Shown piece by piece: positions 7,192 through 16,050 of a DNA stretch of 64,000 nucleotides. Origin of the DNA: Candidatus Poseidonia sp. (lineage in GTDB: Archaea; Thermoplasmatota; Poseidoniia; Poseidoniales; Poseidoniaceae); assembly GCA_030829545.1 (NCBI GenBank), contig JAURAI010000003.1, positions 110,121 to 174,120 of the forward strand, given 5' to 3'. The position numbers were made by a program, and so were the translations under genes. The first letter of the stretch is position 1, and every line of letters begins with the position of its first letter. The notes under the pieces are model-generated. The model had not been told where the DNA came from. It did no database searches and saw only the letters and a list, made by a program, of their open reading frames with translations.

Positions 7192-10143
7192 ATGAGCGAG
7201 CGCAAGCCATGGGCGAAAACCAATTCAAAGGCCAGTTTTGGCTTCGTTCTCCTGCTCCTTTTGTCCACCCTTGGAGCGCTTCTTACAAGCCCAACCAGCA
7301 GCGCTGCTGTCTCGGGCTCGCTCGGTTTGACTGATTCGGTATCTCCCACTGAAGATTCGTGGTACTCTTCCTTTGACACCATGACCTTTTCAGTCGAGGT
7401 CACCAACCTCTACGGGACACCGTCCGCGAGCGGCCGAGGTTTGGCATGGTATGTTTGCGAGGGCGAAGTCACATCATCGGCGTGCAAGTCAACTTTTGAT
7501 GAAAAGGGACTCTTTTCCATCGGTAGTCTCCCCGGTTCCACCTCGTCCGTCTTCACCTCAACGGATACTTGGATTCCGGGAGGAAATGCACAAGGAATCT
7601 ATACCGTCGTATTCGCCTTTGACCAAAACGACCAGAACCCCTCTGACGACGAATTGATCTTCAGCGCCAACATCACCAATTTTTACGCTGACGCCATGGT
7701 CAACAACCAACACAACCCTCTTGAAAATATTGACAATTTAGCCATGTATAACGGCAGCAGTGTATTGAATACGGGTACTGATTATACCTTCAATGCTCGA
7801 GGACAGGCAACGATTTGTGGAGGATGCTTCTTTGATGCAAACTTTGGCTGGCAACTTTGGGACACAAGCGATACAATGATGTTGCGAGAAGCCTACAGAA
7901 ATATATCAAATCTGGATGCATGGGGTGGAATGTCACCTTTCAACATCAACCTGCCATCCTTTTCATTCAACCAAGAAGGTGAATATATTCTCAAATGGGG
8001 CGTGTTTTCCAGCACAGGAAACCCCAACGGAGACCTGAACCCAACCAATAACATAGCATCGACGTTCTTGGTTCTCGATGACAGCATCGACCTCCAAGTG
8101 GTGGATGTTTACCCCAGCCATAGTGCCCAAGCATCAACCTTCTATTACGGGACCGACCGTGTGAAGTCGGACATCCTCAATCAAGGCAATATGTCGGTTG
8201 AAAACATTACAGCAGCCTTCGAAGTATACGACGGCCAATTCCAACTTGAAGTTCAAGATTCATGTGAGATACCAATAATCCACCCTGGTGAAAGCATCAC
8301 CTGTTCATTCAACCTCACAACAACGGGTACCAGTCGCCTGTTGAGAGTTCAATTGCCCACCATTTATCAGGCAGGAGAAGATGTTCGAATGGCTGACAAC
8401 CTCTTTTCCTTCAACGCAGATGTCGAAACAGGTGCCATTAACCCCTACGTGCAAACCAACGCTCCGAACAACGTCTACGAGAGTTCGGATGATGTTGAAC
8501 TGGTTGGTCGCTTCAGTAGCATTGCCTCTCAACCCCTCAACTACACATGGCGTGAAGGGTTCTACGTATGGGGCTACGGGCAAATGCTCAATGAAACAGG
8601 TGAAACCTTCGGACTCGGCCACCACAACATCACTCTCGAAGTGAGAGATCCCTTTGGCAACACGGAATATAGCTATGTTGAATTTGATGTCCTCAATTCA
8701 ATTAACCTGAGCGTTGACCCGTACTGGACTGGCTATGCCGTCACCGAACAAGAGGCAGATTTCGAACATGAAATCGCTTTGCCTTACCTCGGCAGCAATT
8801 ACGGCATCGGTGCAGGAAAATCACCGTTGATGATGATTTCAATTGACATCACATCAGTGAACGGGGATGAGATCGTGCTTCGTGAAATGAATATTGATTT
8901 GAATTTGAGTCAATTGCTTCCACCCAATATTGACCAATCAACCGTTGATTTGAGGTACCTTCCATCCCTCAATTCAACCATCTGGACCTATATCGATGGC
9001 GTGGACACCTATTCAATTGACGAAGCCGGTACAGCAAGCCTCTCCCTCACCAAAGAAGGCGTGATTCTCATCGTTGGCGTCCTACCGGATACCAACGTCA
9101 CGGTTGACAATCTAAATTGGACACGTATGTCTGCGGGGCAAATTGAACTGAATTGGACTGCGGTAGGAGACATCACAAATCCATATGTTGGAGGCTGGAA
9201 TATTTACAAGTTGCAAGGCCCAACAGGAACGACCTTTTTCCCAGACCCTCAAGCGGGCATCAGTGAATTCATTTGGGAAGAATTAACCAGCGATTCGCTT
9301 GTTACAACCATGCTCCTCACAGATGAAACATGGCTTGACCCTGAGCCTTTGCCAACTGGAATTTGTGCATCCTATGCCATTATCCCAATTGACAGAGAAG
9401 GGAATCCAAATTATCAGATGGCTGAGATTGCTCGAATTGATGGGAATGCTGGCCTTCTATGTGGTGATGCTATCCCTCCAACAACATCAATGATTCAATT
9501 CAATCACGAATGGAGTTTTACCAATGACACCGAGTGCTTTGATTACAAGAAAGATTGGTCGTTGTGCTATGTTGTGAACCTCACATGGACGTGGCCTGAT
9601 CATGAAGCACAAGGGGAACTCACCTGGAATCTTTACCGATTGGAGTATGCTCCAAACAATGCCGACTTGAAATTCATCAATCCGATTGCAACCGGACTCA
9701 CAGGAACACCCGGAGAACAGGGTGCTTTCAACCAGAGCGGGATGCAAAATGACGGCATCCAACCCTACCGTACCTACTACTACGTCCTCGCTCCTATTGA
9801 CAGCGTAGGCAACGAACAATTGCTTGCGGACTATCCATCTGACAACATTGAACGCGTGTCGATACAAGATGACTGGTGGACCTACAACCAACACCTCATC
9901 CCACCAGAGCCCGAACCACCTGAACCACCCCTTGGTATTCCATGGTTGCAAAAGTTAAACGATGCGACACAGGTCACTGAATTCCAATTCGCTGGTTTTA
10001 CCCTGCTCGGTATCTTCGTCCTCAATGCCATTTTACTACCACTCCTTCTCAAGAAACGAAAGCGCCTCAAGAGGATCATGGATGCACGAAAGCGCAACAG
10101 TTCAACGGCCTTCGACGACGATTTTGATGACTTCTTCGAATGA
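7192..10143 (+). CDS. Large secreted, C-terminally anchored surface protein
   Basis: A 983-residue protein. Residues ~17-40 are a signal peptide (FGFVLLLLLSTLGALL). The body is beta-sandwich-like: a CARDB-like stretch near residues 300-400 (IDLQVVDVYPSHS, LNQGNMSVENITAAFEVYDG), a PKD-like stretch near 425-500 (DDVELVGRFSS, HHNITLEVRDPFGNTEY), and fibronectin-III-like pieces (GQIELNWTAVGDITNPYVGG; CYVVNLTWTWPDHEAQGELT). Many NxT/S sequons suggest N-glycosylation. A proline-rich stalk (PPEPEPPEPP) leads to a C-terminal membrane helix followed by KKRKRLKRIMDARKR and an acidic tail. The ATG at 7192 was preferred over a TTG at 7165. No catalytic motif is visible; an adhesion or envelope role is inferred. 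Confidence 0.8.
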   Translation: MSERKPWAKTNSKASFGFVLLLLLSTLGALLTSPTSSAAVSGSLGLTDSVSPTEDSWYSSFDTMTFSVEVTNLYGTPSASGRGLAWYVCEGEVTSSACKSTFDEKGLFSIGSLPGSTSSVFTSTDTWIPGGNAQGIYTVVFAFDQNDQNPSDDELIFSANITNFYADAMVNNQHNPLENIDNLAMYNGSSVLNTGTDYTFNARGQATICGGCFFDANFGWQLWDTSDTMMLREAYRNISNLDAWGGMSPFNINLPSFSFNQEGEYILKWGVFSSTGNPNGDLNPTNNIASTFLVLDDSIDLQVVDVYPSHSAQASTFYYGTDRVKSDILNQGNMSVENITAAFEVYDGQFQLEVQDSCEIPIIHPGESITCSFNLTTTGTSRLLRVQLPTIYQAGEDVRMADNLFSFNADVETGAINPYVQTNAPNNVYESSDDVELVGRFSSIASQPLNYTWREGFYVWGYGQMLNETGETFGLGHHNITLEVRDPFGNTEYSYVEFDVLNSINLSVDPYWTGYAVTEQEADFEHEIALPYLGSNYGIGAGKSPLMMISIDITSVNGDEIVLREMNIDLNLSQLLPPNIDQSTVDLRYLPSLNSTIWTYIDGVDTYSIDEAGTASLSLTKEGVILIVGVLPDTNVTVDNLNWTRMSAGQIELNWTAVGDITNPYVGGWNIYKLQGPTGTTFFPDPQAGISEFIWEELTSDSLVTTMLLTDETWLDPEPLPTGICASYAIIPIDREGNPNYQMAEIARIDGNAGLLCGDAIPPTTSMIQFNHEWSFTNDTECFDYKKDWSLCYVVNLTWTWPDHEAQGELTWNLYRLEYAPNNADLKFINPIATGLTGTPGEQGAFNQSGMQNDGIQPYRTYYYVLAPIDSVGNEQLLADYPSDNIERVSIQDDWWTYNQHLIPPEPEPPEPPLGIPWLQKLNDATQVTEFQFAGFTLLGIFVLNAILLPLLLKKRKRLKRIMDARKRNSSTAFDDDFDDFFE

Positions 10144-10150
10144 GATTTGG

Positions 10151-10234
10151 CGCGGCAGGGGAGATTCGAACTCCCGAGGTGAGACACCACTGGATTAGCA
10201 ATCCAGCGCAATGGCCAGGCTATGCGACTGCCGC
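10151..10234 (-). tRNA. tRNA-Ser(GCU)
   Basis: On the minus strand the 84 bases fold as a type II tRNA. The acceptor stem is GCGGCAG/CTGCCGC with a G discriminator; the anticodon stem-loop is CTGGATTGCTAATCCAG with anticodon GCT; a long variable arm follows (TGGTGTCTCACCT), and the T arm is CGGGAGTTCGAATCTCCC-like. The long variable arm and GCT anticodon identify serine (AGC/AGU codons). There is no intron and CCA is not encoded. It lies between a surface protein gene and ctaB. Confidence 0.96.
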
Positions 10235-10312
10235 TCGCAAACTTGGCGACCCAAGGTCTTCTCATGAACATGACGGTGGTTGAGACTCCATTCCTTGAAC
10301 CTGCCAGATGCG

Positions 10313-11332
10313 TCAAAGTGGGCCCAGTGGCCCAAGTACTGAGCTGGGAATGAAGATGATCAGAACCAGTGATAGGAACATCCATCCGAGGTAATACAGG
10401 CTTCTGAAAAAGGACTTCGCTGCCTTCGGCATTCGACCGTTTTCATCAAAGGGTTCGTGTGGGTCAATCGCCCAGACAGACGCGGCATACCAGAGGGTCA
10501 AGCCCCCGGAGAAAAAGGCCCAGAGAAGGGGAAGACCAGAATCAGGCCAGAAGCAGGGTGCTGAACCCAATAAAAAGAGCAACACGCAGTAGATCTTAGC
10601 CTGCTTGAGCGTATATTCAGGACCCTTGACCTCGTTCATCATGGGAATATTGACCTTGCCATATTCGCCGGACCGGTAAAGAGCAAGCGCCCAGAAATGC
10701 GGCGGCGTCCAAAGGAATATCAATAAAAAGAAGACCCATGGAATCGGAGAACCAAGGTCGAGCATGCTTCCTCCGGCTATGGAATCTCCCGCTGCTGCAG
10801 CCCATCCAATCAAGGGAGGAGTTGCTCCTGCAATACCTCCGATGACAATGTTTTGGGGTGTACGGCGTTTGAGCCAAATCGAATAAACAAAGACGTAAAA
10901 CAACACTGAAAATAACGACCAAAACGCTGCCTTCACGCTTACCAAGAGAAAGAGGCTCGAGCCGATCAGCGCGATGGCGGTTCCAAAAATCAAAGCAAAA
11001 CGAGGTGTTGCATGACCCTGTGGGACAGGACGGTTCATCGTCCGACGCATGTGAGGGTCAATATCAGCATCATACCACATGTTGATGGCGTTGGAGCCGC
11101 CAGCAGAAAGCGTCCCACCAACGACCGTAAGTGCGATGGTACCCAGCGTATCGGTCCATGAGCGATCAAGTAGGATGACATCGTAACGTGCAAGGGTATC
11201 ATGAACCAATATAGCACAAATCGCTGTGATTTGGAGCAGGACAATGACCCGGAGTTTCATCAATCGAATCATGACCTTCAAGAGACCAGGGTGTTCAAGC
11301 ACAGGAAGCTCTGCAGCCTGTGATTCAGTCAT
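10313..11332 (-). CDS. ctaB: Protoheme IX farnesyltransferase (heme O synthase)
   Basis: This 339-residue integral membrane UbiA-family prenyltransferase adds a farnesyl group to heme b, giving heme O for haem-copper oxidases. The diagnostic motif NMWYDADIDPHMRRTMNRP (about residues 84-102) supplies the Asp-rich Mg-diphosphate site, and LFLWTPPHFWALAL (about 203-218) is the family's second signature. Around nine hydrophobic segments are visible. The start overlaps the ctaA stop by four bases (ATGA), so the two are translationally coupled. It supports an aerobic a-type oxidase encoded elsewhere in the genome. Confidence 0.95.
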   Translation of the reverse strand: MTESQAAELPVLEHPGLLKVMIRLMKLRVIVLLQITAICAILVHDTLARYDVILLDRSWTDTLGTIALTVVGGTLSAGGSNAINMWYDADIDPHMRRTMNRPVPQGHATPRFALIFGTAIALIGSSLFLLVSVKAAFWSLFSVLFYVFVYSIWLKRRTPQNIVIGGIAGATPPLIGWAAAAGDSIAGGSMLDLGSPIPWVFFLLIFLWTPPHFWALALYRSGEYGKVNIPMMNEVKGPEYTLKQAKIYCVLLFLLGSAPCFWPDSGLPLLWAFFSGGLTLWYAASVWAIDPHEPFDENGRMPKAAKSFFRSLYYLGWMFLSLVLIIFIPSSVLGPLGPL

Positions 11333-12399
11333 TCTTGCTCAGCTCCAATGCTGCGAATTGATTGTGAACAAAAGCGCATACAGAACATCAAAAAGACGGC
11401 TGATAGGAATGCTCCAACGCCAACTACGAGGTGAAGGAGAGAAAGCCACTCAGGGAAATCTCCGACCTTCGCGAAGACGATGTAAGAACCTCCGACCATG
11501 ACATTGACCAGCCAAATGCCGGTCGTTATTTCCCCGAACCGAACCAATTCCTTCGCCCCCTCTCGGCCTTCGGAAGACGTTCGGAGGTTAGAAACTCCGA
11601 GAATCAGCACCAAACCGACCACAAGAGCACCAAAACGATGGATCATTTGGATGAAAATCCCCGGCCCTTCGAGAGAAGGGAGGAAGGAACCTTGACATTG
11701 AGGCCATCCCGTTGGGAAACCAACCGAGCAACTTTGGTTGTACTGCCCTCCCGCAGAAGATGAAACCCAAGCACCAAGAACCAACAACAGGCCAACAGCA
11801 CCTGCCATTGCGTTGGCTCGGGAGGTGTGGGCGTTCACGAAATCCACAGGCGAGCGGAGGAATGCCCATTGTGCTCCCTCACGTATTCTCATTTCCATGA
11901 ATTGCCACAGCAAGCCCGCAGTAAAGATACAAGCCAAGGAAAGATGAAGCGCAACGGTCCAATCTGCATTGTCATAGCGCACCGTAATGTATCCTGCTGT
12001 GGCTTGAATGGCCAACAAAACTGCTGAGAAAACCGAACTTTGAACCACACGTTTTCCATAGGTCTCCTGTGATTTCAGTGCCAGGAGCACGTTGTAGATG
12101 ATGGGAAGAGCGATGAGCCCGACCAACAACCGGTGGAACCACTCAACAAAAATTTGGAAGGTGGTGTAACGATGGTCCTCGCCTCTGGAATCAATTTCCT
12201 CAGGGTTCGCATCCCAATAGGCCTCCTGGTCTTCTTCAGATACATCGAAATGCCAGGTTCCAAAGCAGGTAGGCCATTCTGGACAGGACTCCCCTGCATC
12301 GTTGATTCGAATGCTGCCCCCTACGATGACAATGAGCAGAGCCATGACGGCCAGAACCAGCGGGAGGGTTGACGGGCGACGCCAAACCGACTGTTCCAT
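11329..12399 (-). CDS. ctaA: Heme A synthase (COX15/CtaA family)
   Basis: A 356-residue membrane protein with eight predicted helices. It oxidises the C8 methyl of heme O to make heme A. The start of the protein has GGSIRINDAGESCPEWPTCF, the CtaA/COX15 signature with the extracellular cysteine pair region; EWFHRLLVGL (near residue 84), WTVALHLSLAC and MIHRFGALVVGL carry the four conserved haem-ligand histidines. A second CSVGFPTGWPQCQGSFLPS repeats the cysteine motif in the C-terminal half, showing the usual internal duplication. The ATG at 12399 was chosen from the family N-terminus; an upstream extension would be unrelated charged sequence. It is followed directly by ctaB. Confidence 0.93.
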   Translation of the reverse strand: MEQSVWRRPSTLPLVLAVMALLIVIVGGSIRINDAGESCPEWPTCFGTWHFDVSEEDQEAYWDANPEEIDSRGEDHRYTTFQIFVEWFHRLLVGLIALPIIYNVLLALKSQETYGKRVVQSSVFSAVLLAIQATAGYITVRYDNADWTVALHLSLACIFTAGLLWQFMEMRIREGAQWAFLRSPVDFVNAHTSRANAMAGAVGLLLVLGAWVSSSAGGQYNQSCSVGFPTGWPQCQGSFLPSLEGPGIFIQMIHRFGALVVGLVLILGVSNLRTSSEGREGAKELVRFGEITTGIWLVNVMVGGSYIVFAKVGDFPEWLSLLHLVVGVGAFLSAVFLMFCMRFCSQSIRSIGAEQE

Positions 12400-12432
12400 G
12401 TTGCACCGTGGGAGCAGACCCCTTTTGAACAA

Positions 12433-13362
12433 ATGCCTCCACCCCTGTGCATGGGGTCGGCCTTTCGCATGGCTTTGATGATGACCGTTTTGTTGTGCAT
12501 CCCATCCTATCTTTCTCAATCTCAACCCGTTGAACAAAACTCAGAGCCAATTCAAGGCCAACTCCTTGATGTCCGCTACCTCTCCTACGAATGTCTGACC
12601 GCTTCAACATGTGAGCCAACGCAACCAGATCACCTCATTGAATACTTCAGTGCCGTTTGGTGTGACCCTTGCCTACAAGTTTCGGACCAATTGAACAACC
12701 ACAGTGAAAACATAAGCGTGATTCTTCAGCATCACCCCTCGGCATTGGACGAAACCTTTCTGTCCGATTCAAAATTACGGTTTGACCTCGAATACCGCTT
12801 GCTCTTTTATCCGTCCATCGTCGTTGATGGGTCCTTCCTTCTCACAGGCTCACGCCAAGCCATGGACCTCAACACCACCATGGACAACTCAACCACAAAT
12901 TGGAGTGGTTTTGATTCTATAGAATATGTCAATGGGACACTTTCTTGGAATGCTTCAACCGGTGAAGTCGTTCGGATTTGGCAACTCGAACCAACACCTC
13001 ATACCAGTCTTAACCGAACCCATACCAACCTCGCTCGGCAACTCGTGACGGTCCCGTTGAATGCTTCATCGGTTACCATTGAGACGAGAGATTTACCTGC
13101 AAATACCACTTTTGTCGTCATGCTCGAAAACGAGGGTATTCGTCAACTCAGCGCAGGTTCATTAGCACCTACTGGCCTTGTTGATGTCAGTCCAGACGAC
13201 GACATGGCGACTGCCCAAGTATCATCATTATCTCCTTCAAATCTCGCCCTTATCGTTGCTGCCTTCCTCATCGCTCTGTTGGCCCCGGCATTTGTCCTCC
13301 AACGCAATATCATGGTCGGGGGCCGTCAACAAGATGTCCCAACGAGACAGGCAGAGGAGTGA
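12433..13362 (+). CDS. Exported thioredoxin-fold protein with WCDPC motif
   Basis: A 309-residue protein with an N-terminal signal sequence (MALMMTVLLCIPSYL) and a C-terminal helix (LALIVAAFLIALLAPAFVL), so it is outside the membrane and anchored. Residues ~65-150 form a thioredoxin-like domain: LIEYFSAVWCDPCLQV gives a CDPC redox pair, and LLFYPSIVVDGSFLLTGS has the cis-proline strand. The rest is rich in NxT/S sequons. It is divergent from the heme A genes, so a role in cytochrome oxidase disulfide or copper handling is possible but unproven. Later ATGs at 12451 and 12469 are alternative starts. Confidence 0.7.
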   Translation: MPPPLCMGSAFRMALMMTVLLCIPSYLSQSQPVEQNSEPIQGQLLDVRYLSYECLTASTCEPTQPDHLIEYFSAVWCDPCLQVSDQLNNHSENISVILQHHPSALDETFLSDSKLRFDLEYRLLFYPSIVVDGSFLLTGSRQAMDLNTTMDNSTTNWSGFDSIEYVNGTLSWNASTGEVVRIWQLEPTPHTSLNRTHTNLARQLVTVPLNASSVTIETRDLPANTTFVVMLENEGIRQLSAGSLAPTGLVDVSPDDDMATAQVSSLSPSNLALIVAAFLIALLAPAFVLQRNIMVGGRQQDVPTRQAEE

Positions 13363-13423
13363 GGTAGGTTCAAAAAGAGTAGGTCACTCGGCTACTTGCG
13401 AATTACGTTCGCAGGTGCCCACC

Positions 13424-13675
13424 ATGGTCAAGCCAGCCCGACTCCACACACGATTTGAACGAGCACGAATTATTGGCGCCCGCGCCCTCCAAATTGGAAT
13501 GGGTGCCCCTCTCTACGCCACGGAAGAAATTCTCCGGGACGAGTTCAAGGAAGAGCTTGTTTCCCTCTACGGCCTTGAAGAAGCTGCTATTCGTTTCGTT
13601 CTCGACCCACTCAAGATCGCTCTCTATGAATATGAGAATCACTTGATTCCCATCGACATTGACCCTCACGAATGA
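13424..13675 (+). CDS. rpoK: DNA-directed RNA polymerase subunit K (Rpo6/Rpb6)
   Basis: An 83-residue protein with the near-invariant TRFERARIIGARALQIGMGA (residues ~9-28), then DPLKIALYEYENHLIPI at the C-terminus, which is the archaeal RpoK/eukaryotic Rpb6 core. It helps assemble the polymerase clamp. AGGTG lies 6-10 bases before the ATG at 13424. It overlaps the 3' end of the tryptophan dioxygenase gene tail-to-tail by ten bases. Between the conserved halves is a longer segment (residues 32-55) than in many archaeal homologues. Confidence 0.94.
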   Translation: MVKPARLHTRFERARIIGARALQIGMGAPLYATEEILRDEFKEELVSLYGLEEAAIRFVLDPLKIALYEYENHLIPIDIDPHE

Positions 13676-14772
13676 GCAGAGCCATCTGAGGAAAAGCCGT
13701 AAAATTCGGCCTCCTTGACATCGGGTAATTGATTCCTCTTGACCAATAAGGTGCGAACCGCCCATAGGTCAACGAAGACGCGATATTTTGTCGTAGCGTC
13801 AAGGTAATCAACGCCGCTTGAGCCGCCTGTCCCCATTCGCCGCCCGATCATCCGTTCGACCATGCGAGCATGATGGGTCCTGAAGAGCAACATGGCTTGT
13901 TCGAGTTCAACAAAACTGTCGATGAGTCGTCGTGGCCATGACAACAGAGGTAAATCACGATATGATTCGATGAAGAGAAGACCTGCACGCGCTCTGTGGA
14001 GCATTCCGTCAGGCAAGAGGAAGGCTTCTGCTCCAATGCGGCTGGATTCAATACGTGGACGCACACTCGCCTCGTCTCCGTGGCCAATGGCCACCATGTG
14101 GGCAATGACATCCTCTCCATGGAGTTGCATAGCCTCAAGGTGTCCTGCAATGTATTCCATGACTGATTCATGGTCACCCTCTGAGTCGGGAGTCGAACCG
14201 TGAATAGGCGTTCTTGCCAACCAAGCAATCAATGCATCATTGAGGGAAGGTGACTCATGGGTGTTGTGAAAATCCTCCAGCGCTTGTTGTGGAACCTTGC
14301 CTTCCTGAGCCAATTTCTCCATGTGTGCCAGTGGGTCCATTCCTCCAACACGCTGCTCTTGTTCCAGTCCCAGAAGGACTTCAAGTTCACGCATTTGCCA
14401 CGATTCAAATCCTGAAGAGGTCCCCAACCGGTCTCTGAAAGCAAGGAAATCCTGAGGTGCAAGTGTTTCCATCACCTTCCACTGGTCTGCTAGGAGCCGA
14501 AAGATTTCACTCACTCGCTCAAGATGCCTGACAATCTTGGGAATTGTATGTTCTTCGACTTTGTCCTGAACAAGGAGTTCGCGAGCTTCTTTGAGTTCTC
14601 TCAGGATTAACTTGAACCATAACTCAAAAGTTTGGTGAACGACGATGAAATGCAGTTCATCGTGAGATGGCGCAGGCGAATAACCTTCTGGACCATCTTG
14701 CAATTTCAACAAGGATTCAAGTTGCAGGTAATTCCCGTATGTCATTCGGTGAGAGGGGGGGTTGCCGACCAT
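13666..14772 (-). CDS. kynA: Tryptophan 2,3-dioxygenase
   Basis: This 368-residue haem dioxygenase opens the indole ring of tryptophan to N-formylkynurenine. Family motifs are present in order: TYGNYLQLESLL (near residue 11), HDELHFIVVHQTFELWFKLI, the signature helix with the substrate-pocket His and Phe, LAPQDFLAFRDRLGTSSGFE, ending with RMIGRRMGTGGSSGVDYL that holds the conserved TGGSxG loop; a histidine in FRTHHARMVER is the likely haem ligand. ATG at 14772 was preferred to an upstream GTG. It is a single gene without kynureninase neighbours, so its pathway (catabolism or NAD precursor) is open. The family is mainly bacterial and eukaryotic. Confidence 0.92.
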   Translation of the reverse strand: MVGNPPSHRMTYGNYLQLESLLKLQDGPEGYSPAPSHDELHFIVVHQTFELWFKLILRELKEARELLVQDKVEEHTIPKIVRHLERVSEIFRLLADQWKVMETLAPQDFLAFRDRLGTSSGFESWQMRELEVLLGLEQEQRVGGMDPLAHMEKLAQEGKVPQQALEDFHNTHESPSLNDALIAWLARTPIHGSTPDSEGDHESVMEYIAGHLEAMQLHGEDVIAHMVAIGHGDEASVRPRIESSRIGAEAFLLPDGMLHRARAGLLFIESYRDLPLLSWPRRLIDSFVELEQAMLLFRTHHARMVERMIGRRMGTGGSSGVDYLDATTKYRVFVDLWAVRTLLVKRNQLPDVKEAEFYGFSSDGSAHS

Positions 14773-14932
14773 GATGTGTCTTGTGACAGAGACCACATGA
14801 ACCCTTCACTCCCTTCCATAAGCGATACGCCTTCAAACGGTGATTTCTTCTCCGCCATGCAAGCAAGTTCAACCACACCCAGATAGGGAATGACGACATA
14901 ACCCTCATAGAGCGAATACGAAACCCCTCCTT

Positions 14933-16045
14933 ATGGGCGTACCATTAGAAGCAGTGCGAAACTGGCTCGCCGACTATGATAAAGACTCCATAACCATTGG
15001 TGTCGTTGCCTCGCACTCCTCTCTTCAGATCCTCCACGGTGCCCGTCAAGAGGGATTCAAAACCCTCGGCATCGCGGTCGGGGAAAATCGACGTCGCTTC
15101 TACAAGGCCTTCCCAGGAGCAGATCCTGACGAATGGCTCATGCTCGATGACTATCGTGAAATGCTTGACCATGCAGAATGGTTTCGTGAAAAGAACGTGA
15201 TTCTTGTTCCACATGGCTCTCTGGTCGAATATCTTGGAGCGACAAACTTCAGAAGTTTGAATGTTCCAACCTTCGGTAATCGTAACATCTTGCACTGGGA
15301 AAGCAGCCGTGCTCTGCAGCGCCAATGGTTGGAAAGCGGAGGCTGCACAATGCCACAAGTTATCGAAGACCCGCACAAGATCGATGGCCCAGTGATTGTC
15401 AAATATGCAGGAGCAAAGGGAGGAAGAGGTTACTTCATTGCCCGAGATTATCGAGACTTCCGCCGAAACGTCGACATTGAAGAAGAATTTACCATCCAAG
15501 AATATGTCCTAGGGTGCCGCTACTACCTGCATTTCTTCTTTGACCCTCTTTCAAAGGACGGTTACCAAGTCCAAGGACGGGGCGCACATGCAGGAAAATC
15601 ACTTGGCCGGCTTGAATTACTTTCAATGGACCGTCGTGATGAGAGCAACGTTGATGAATTTTACAAATTAGGTTCCCTGCGTGACCTCCGTGAAATGTCA
15701 CTGGAACCTTCCTTTGTCGTCACGGGCAACCAACCAGTTGTCATTCGTGAATCTCTGTTGCCAAAGGCCTTTGAAATGGCTGAAGGAACCGTTGCTGCAT
15801 CCTACAACCTTGAGGAAGAATCTCGGGGAATGCTCGGACCATTCTGCCTCGAGACCATTGTGACAGACCAACTTGAATTCAAGGTCTTTGAAATCAGTGC
15901 ACGTATTGTTGCGGGCTCTAACCCCTTCATCGGAGGTTCGCCCTACTCCGACATCAACGAACCCTTCATGTCAACAGGACGGCGGATTGCTCGCTCCATC
16001 AAGAAGGCCCTTGAAGCAGGCCGTTTGGATGAAATCGTCTCCTGA
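14933..16045 (+). CDS. purP: FAICAR-forming synthetase PurP (formate-dependent)
   Basis: A 370-residue ATP-grasp enzyme that formylates AICAR with formate and ATP in archaeal purine biosynthesis. SHSSLQILHGARQEGFKTLG near the N-terminus binds AICAR; GPVIVKYAGAKGGRGYFIA is the ATP-grasp lysine loop; IQEYVLGCRYYLHFFFDPL and FKVFEISARIVAGSNPFIGGS are PurP signatures, the last carrying metal ligands. Length matches the family (350-370). It is a stand-alone gene divergent from the tryptophan dioxygenase. The enzyme is restricted to archaea, so it supports the archaeal origin of the window. Confidence 0.94.
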   Translation: MGVPLEAVRNWLADYDKDSITIGVVASHSSLQILHGARQEGFKTLGIAVGENRRRFYKAFPGADPDEWLMLDDYREMLDHAEWFREKNVILVPHGSLVEYLGATNFRSLNVPTFGNRNILHWESSRALQRQWLESGGCTMPQVIEDPHKIDGPVIVKYAGAKGGRGYFIARDYRDFRRNVDIEEEFTIQEYVLGCRYYLHFFFDPLSKDGYQVQGRGAHAGKSLGRLELLSMDRRDESNVDEFYKLGSLRDLREMSLEPSFVVTGNQPVVIRESLLPKAFEMAEGTVAASYNLEEESRGMLGPFCLETIVTDQLEFKVFEISARIVAGSNPFIGGSPYSDINEPFMSTGRRIARSIKKALEAGRLDEIVS

Positions 16046-16050
16046 TGCAT

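Noticed and set aside
8305..9951. Minus-strand open frames opposite the 983-residue surface protein
   Set aside because: They have no conserved motifs and lie antisense to a protein with clear signal peptide, sequons and membrane anchor.
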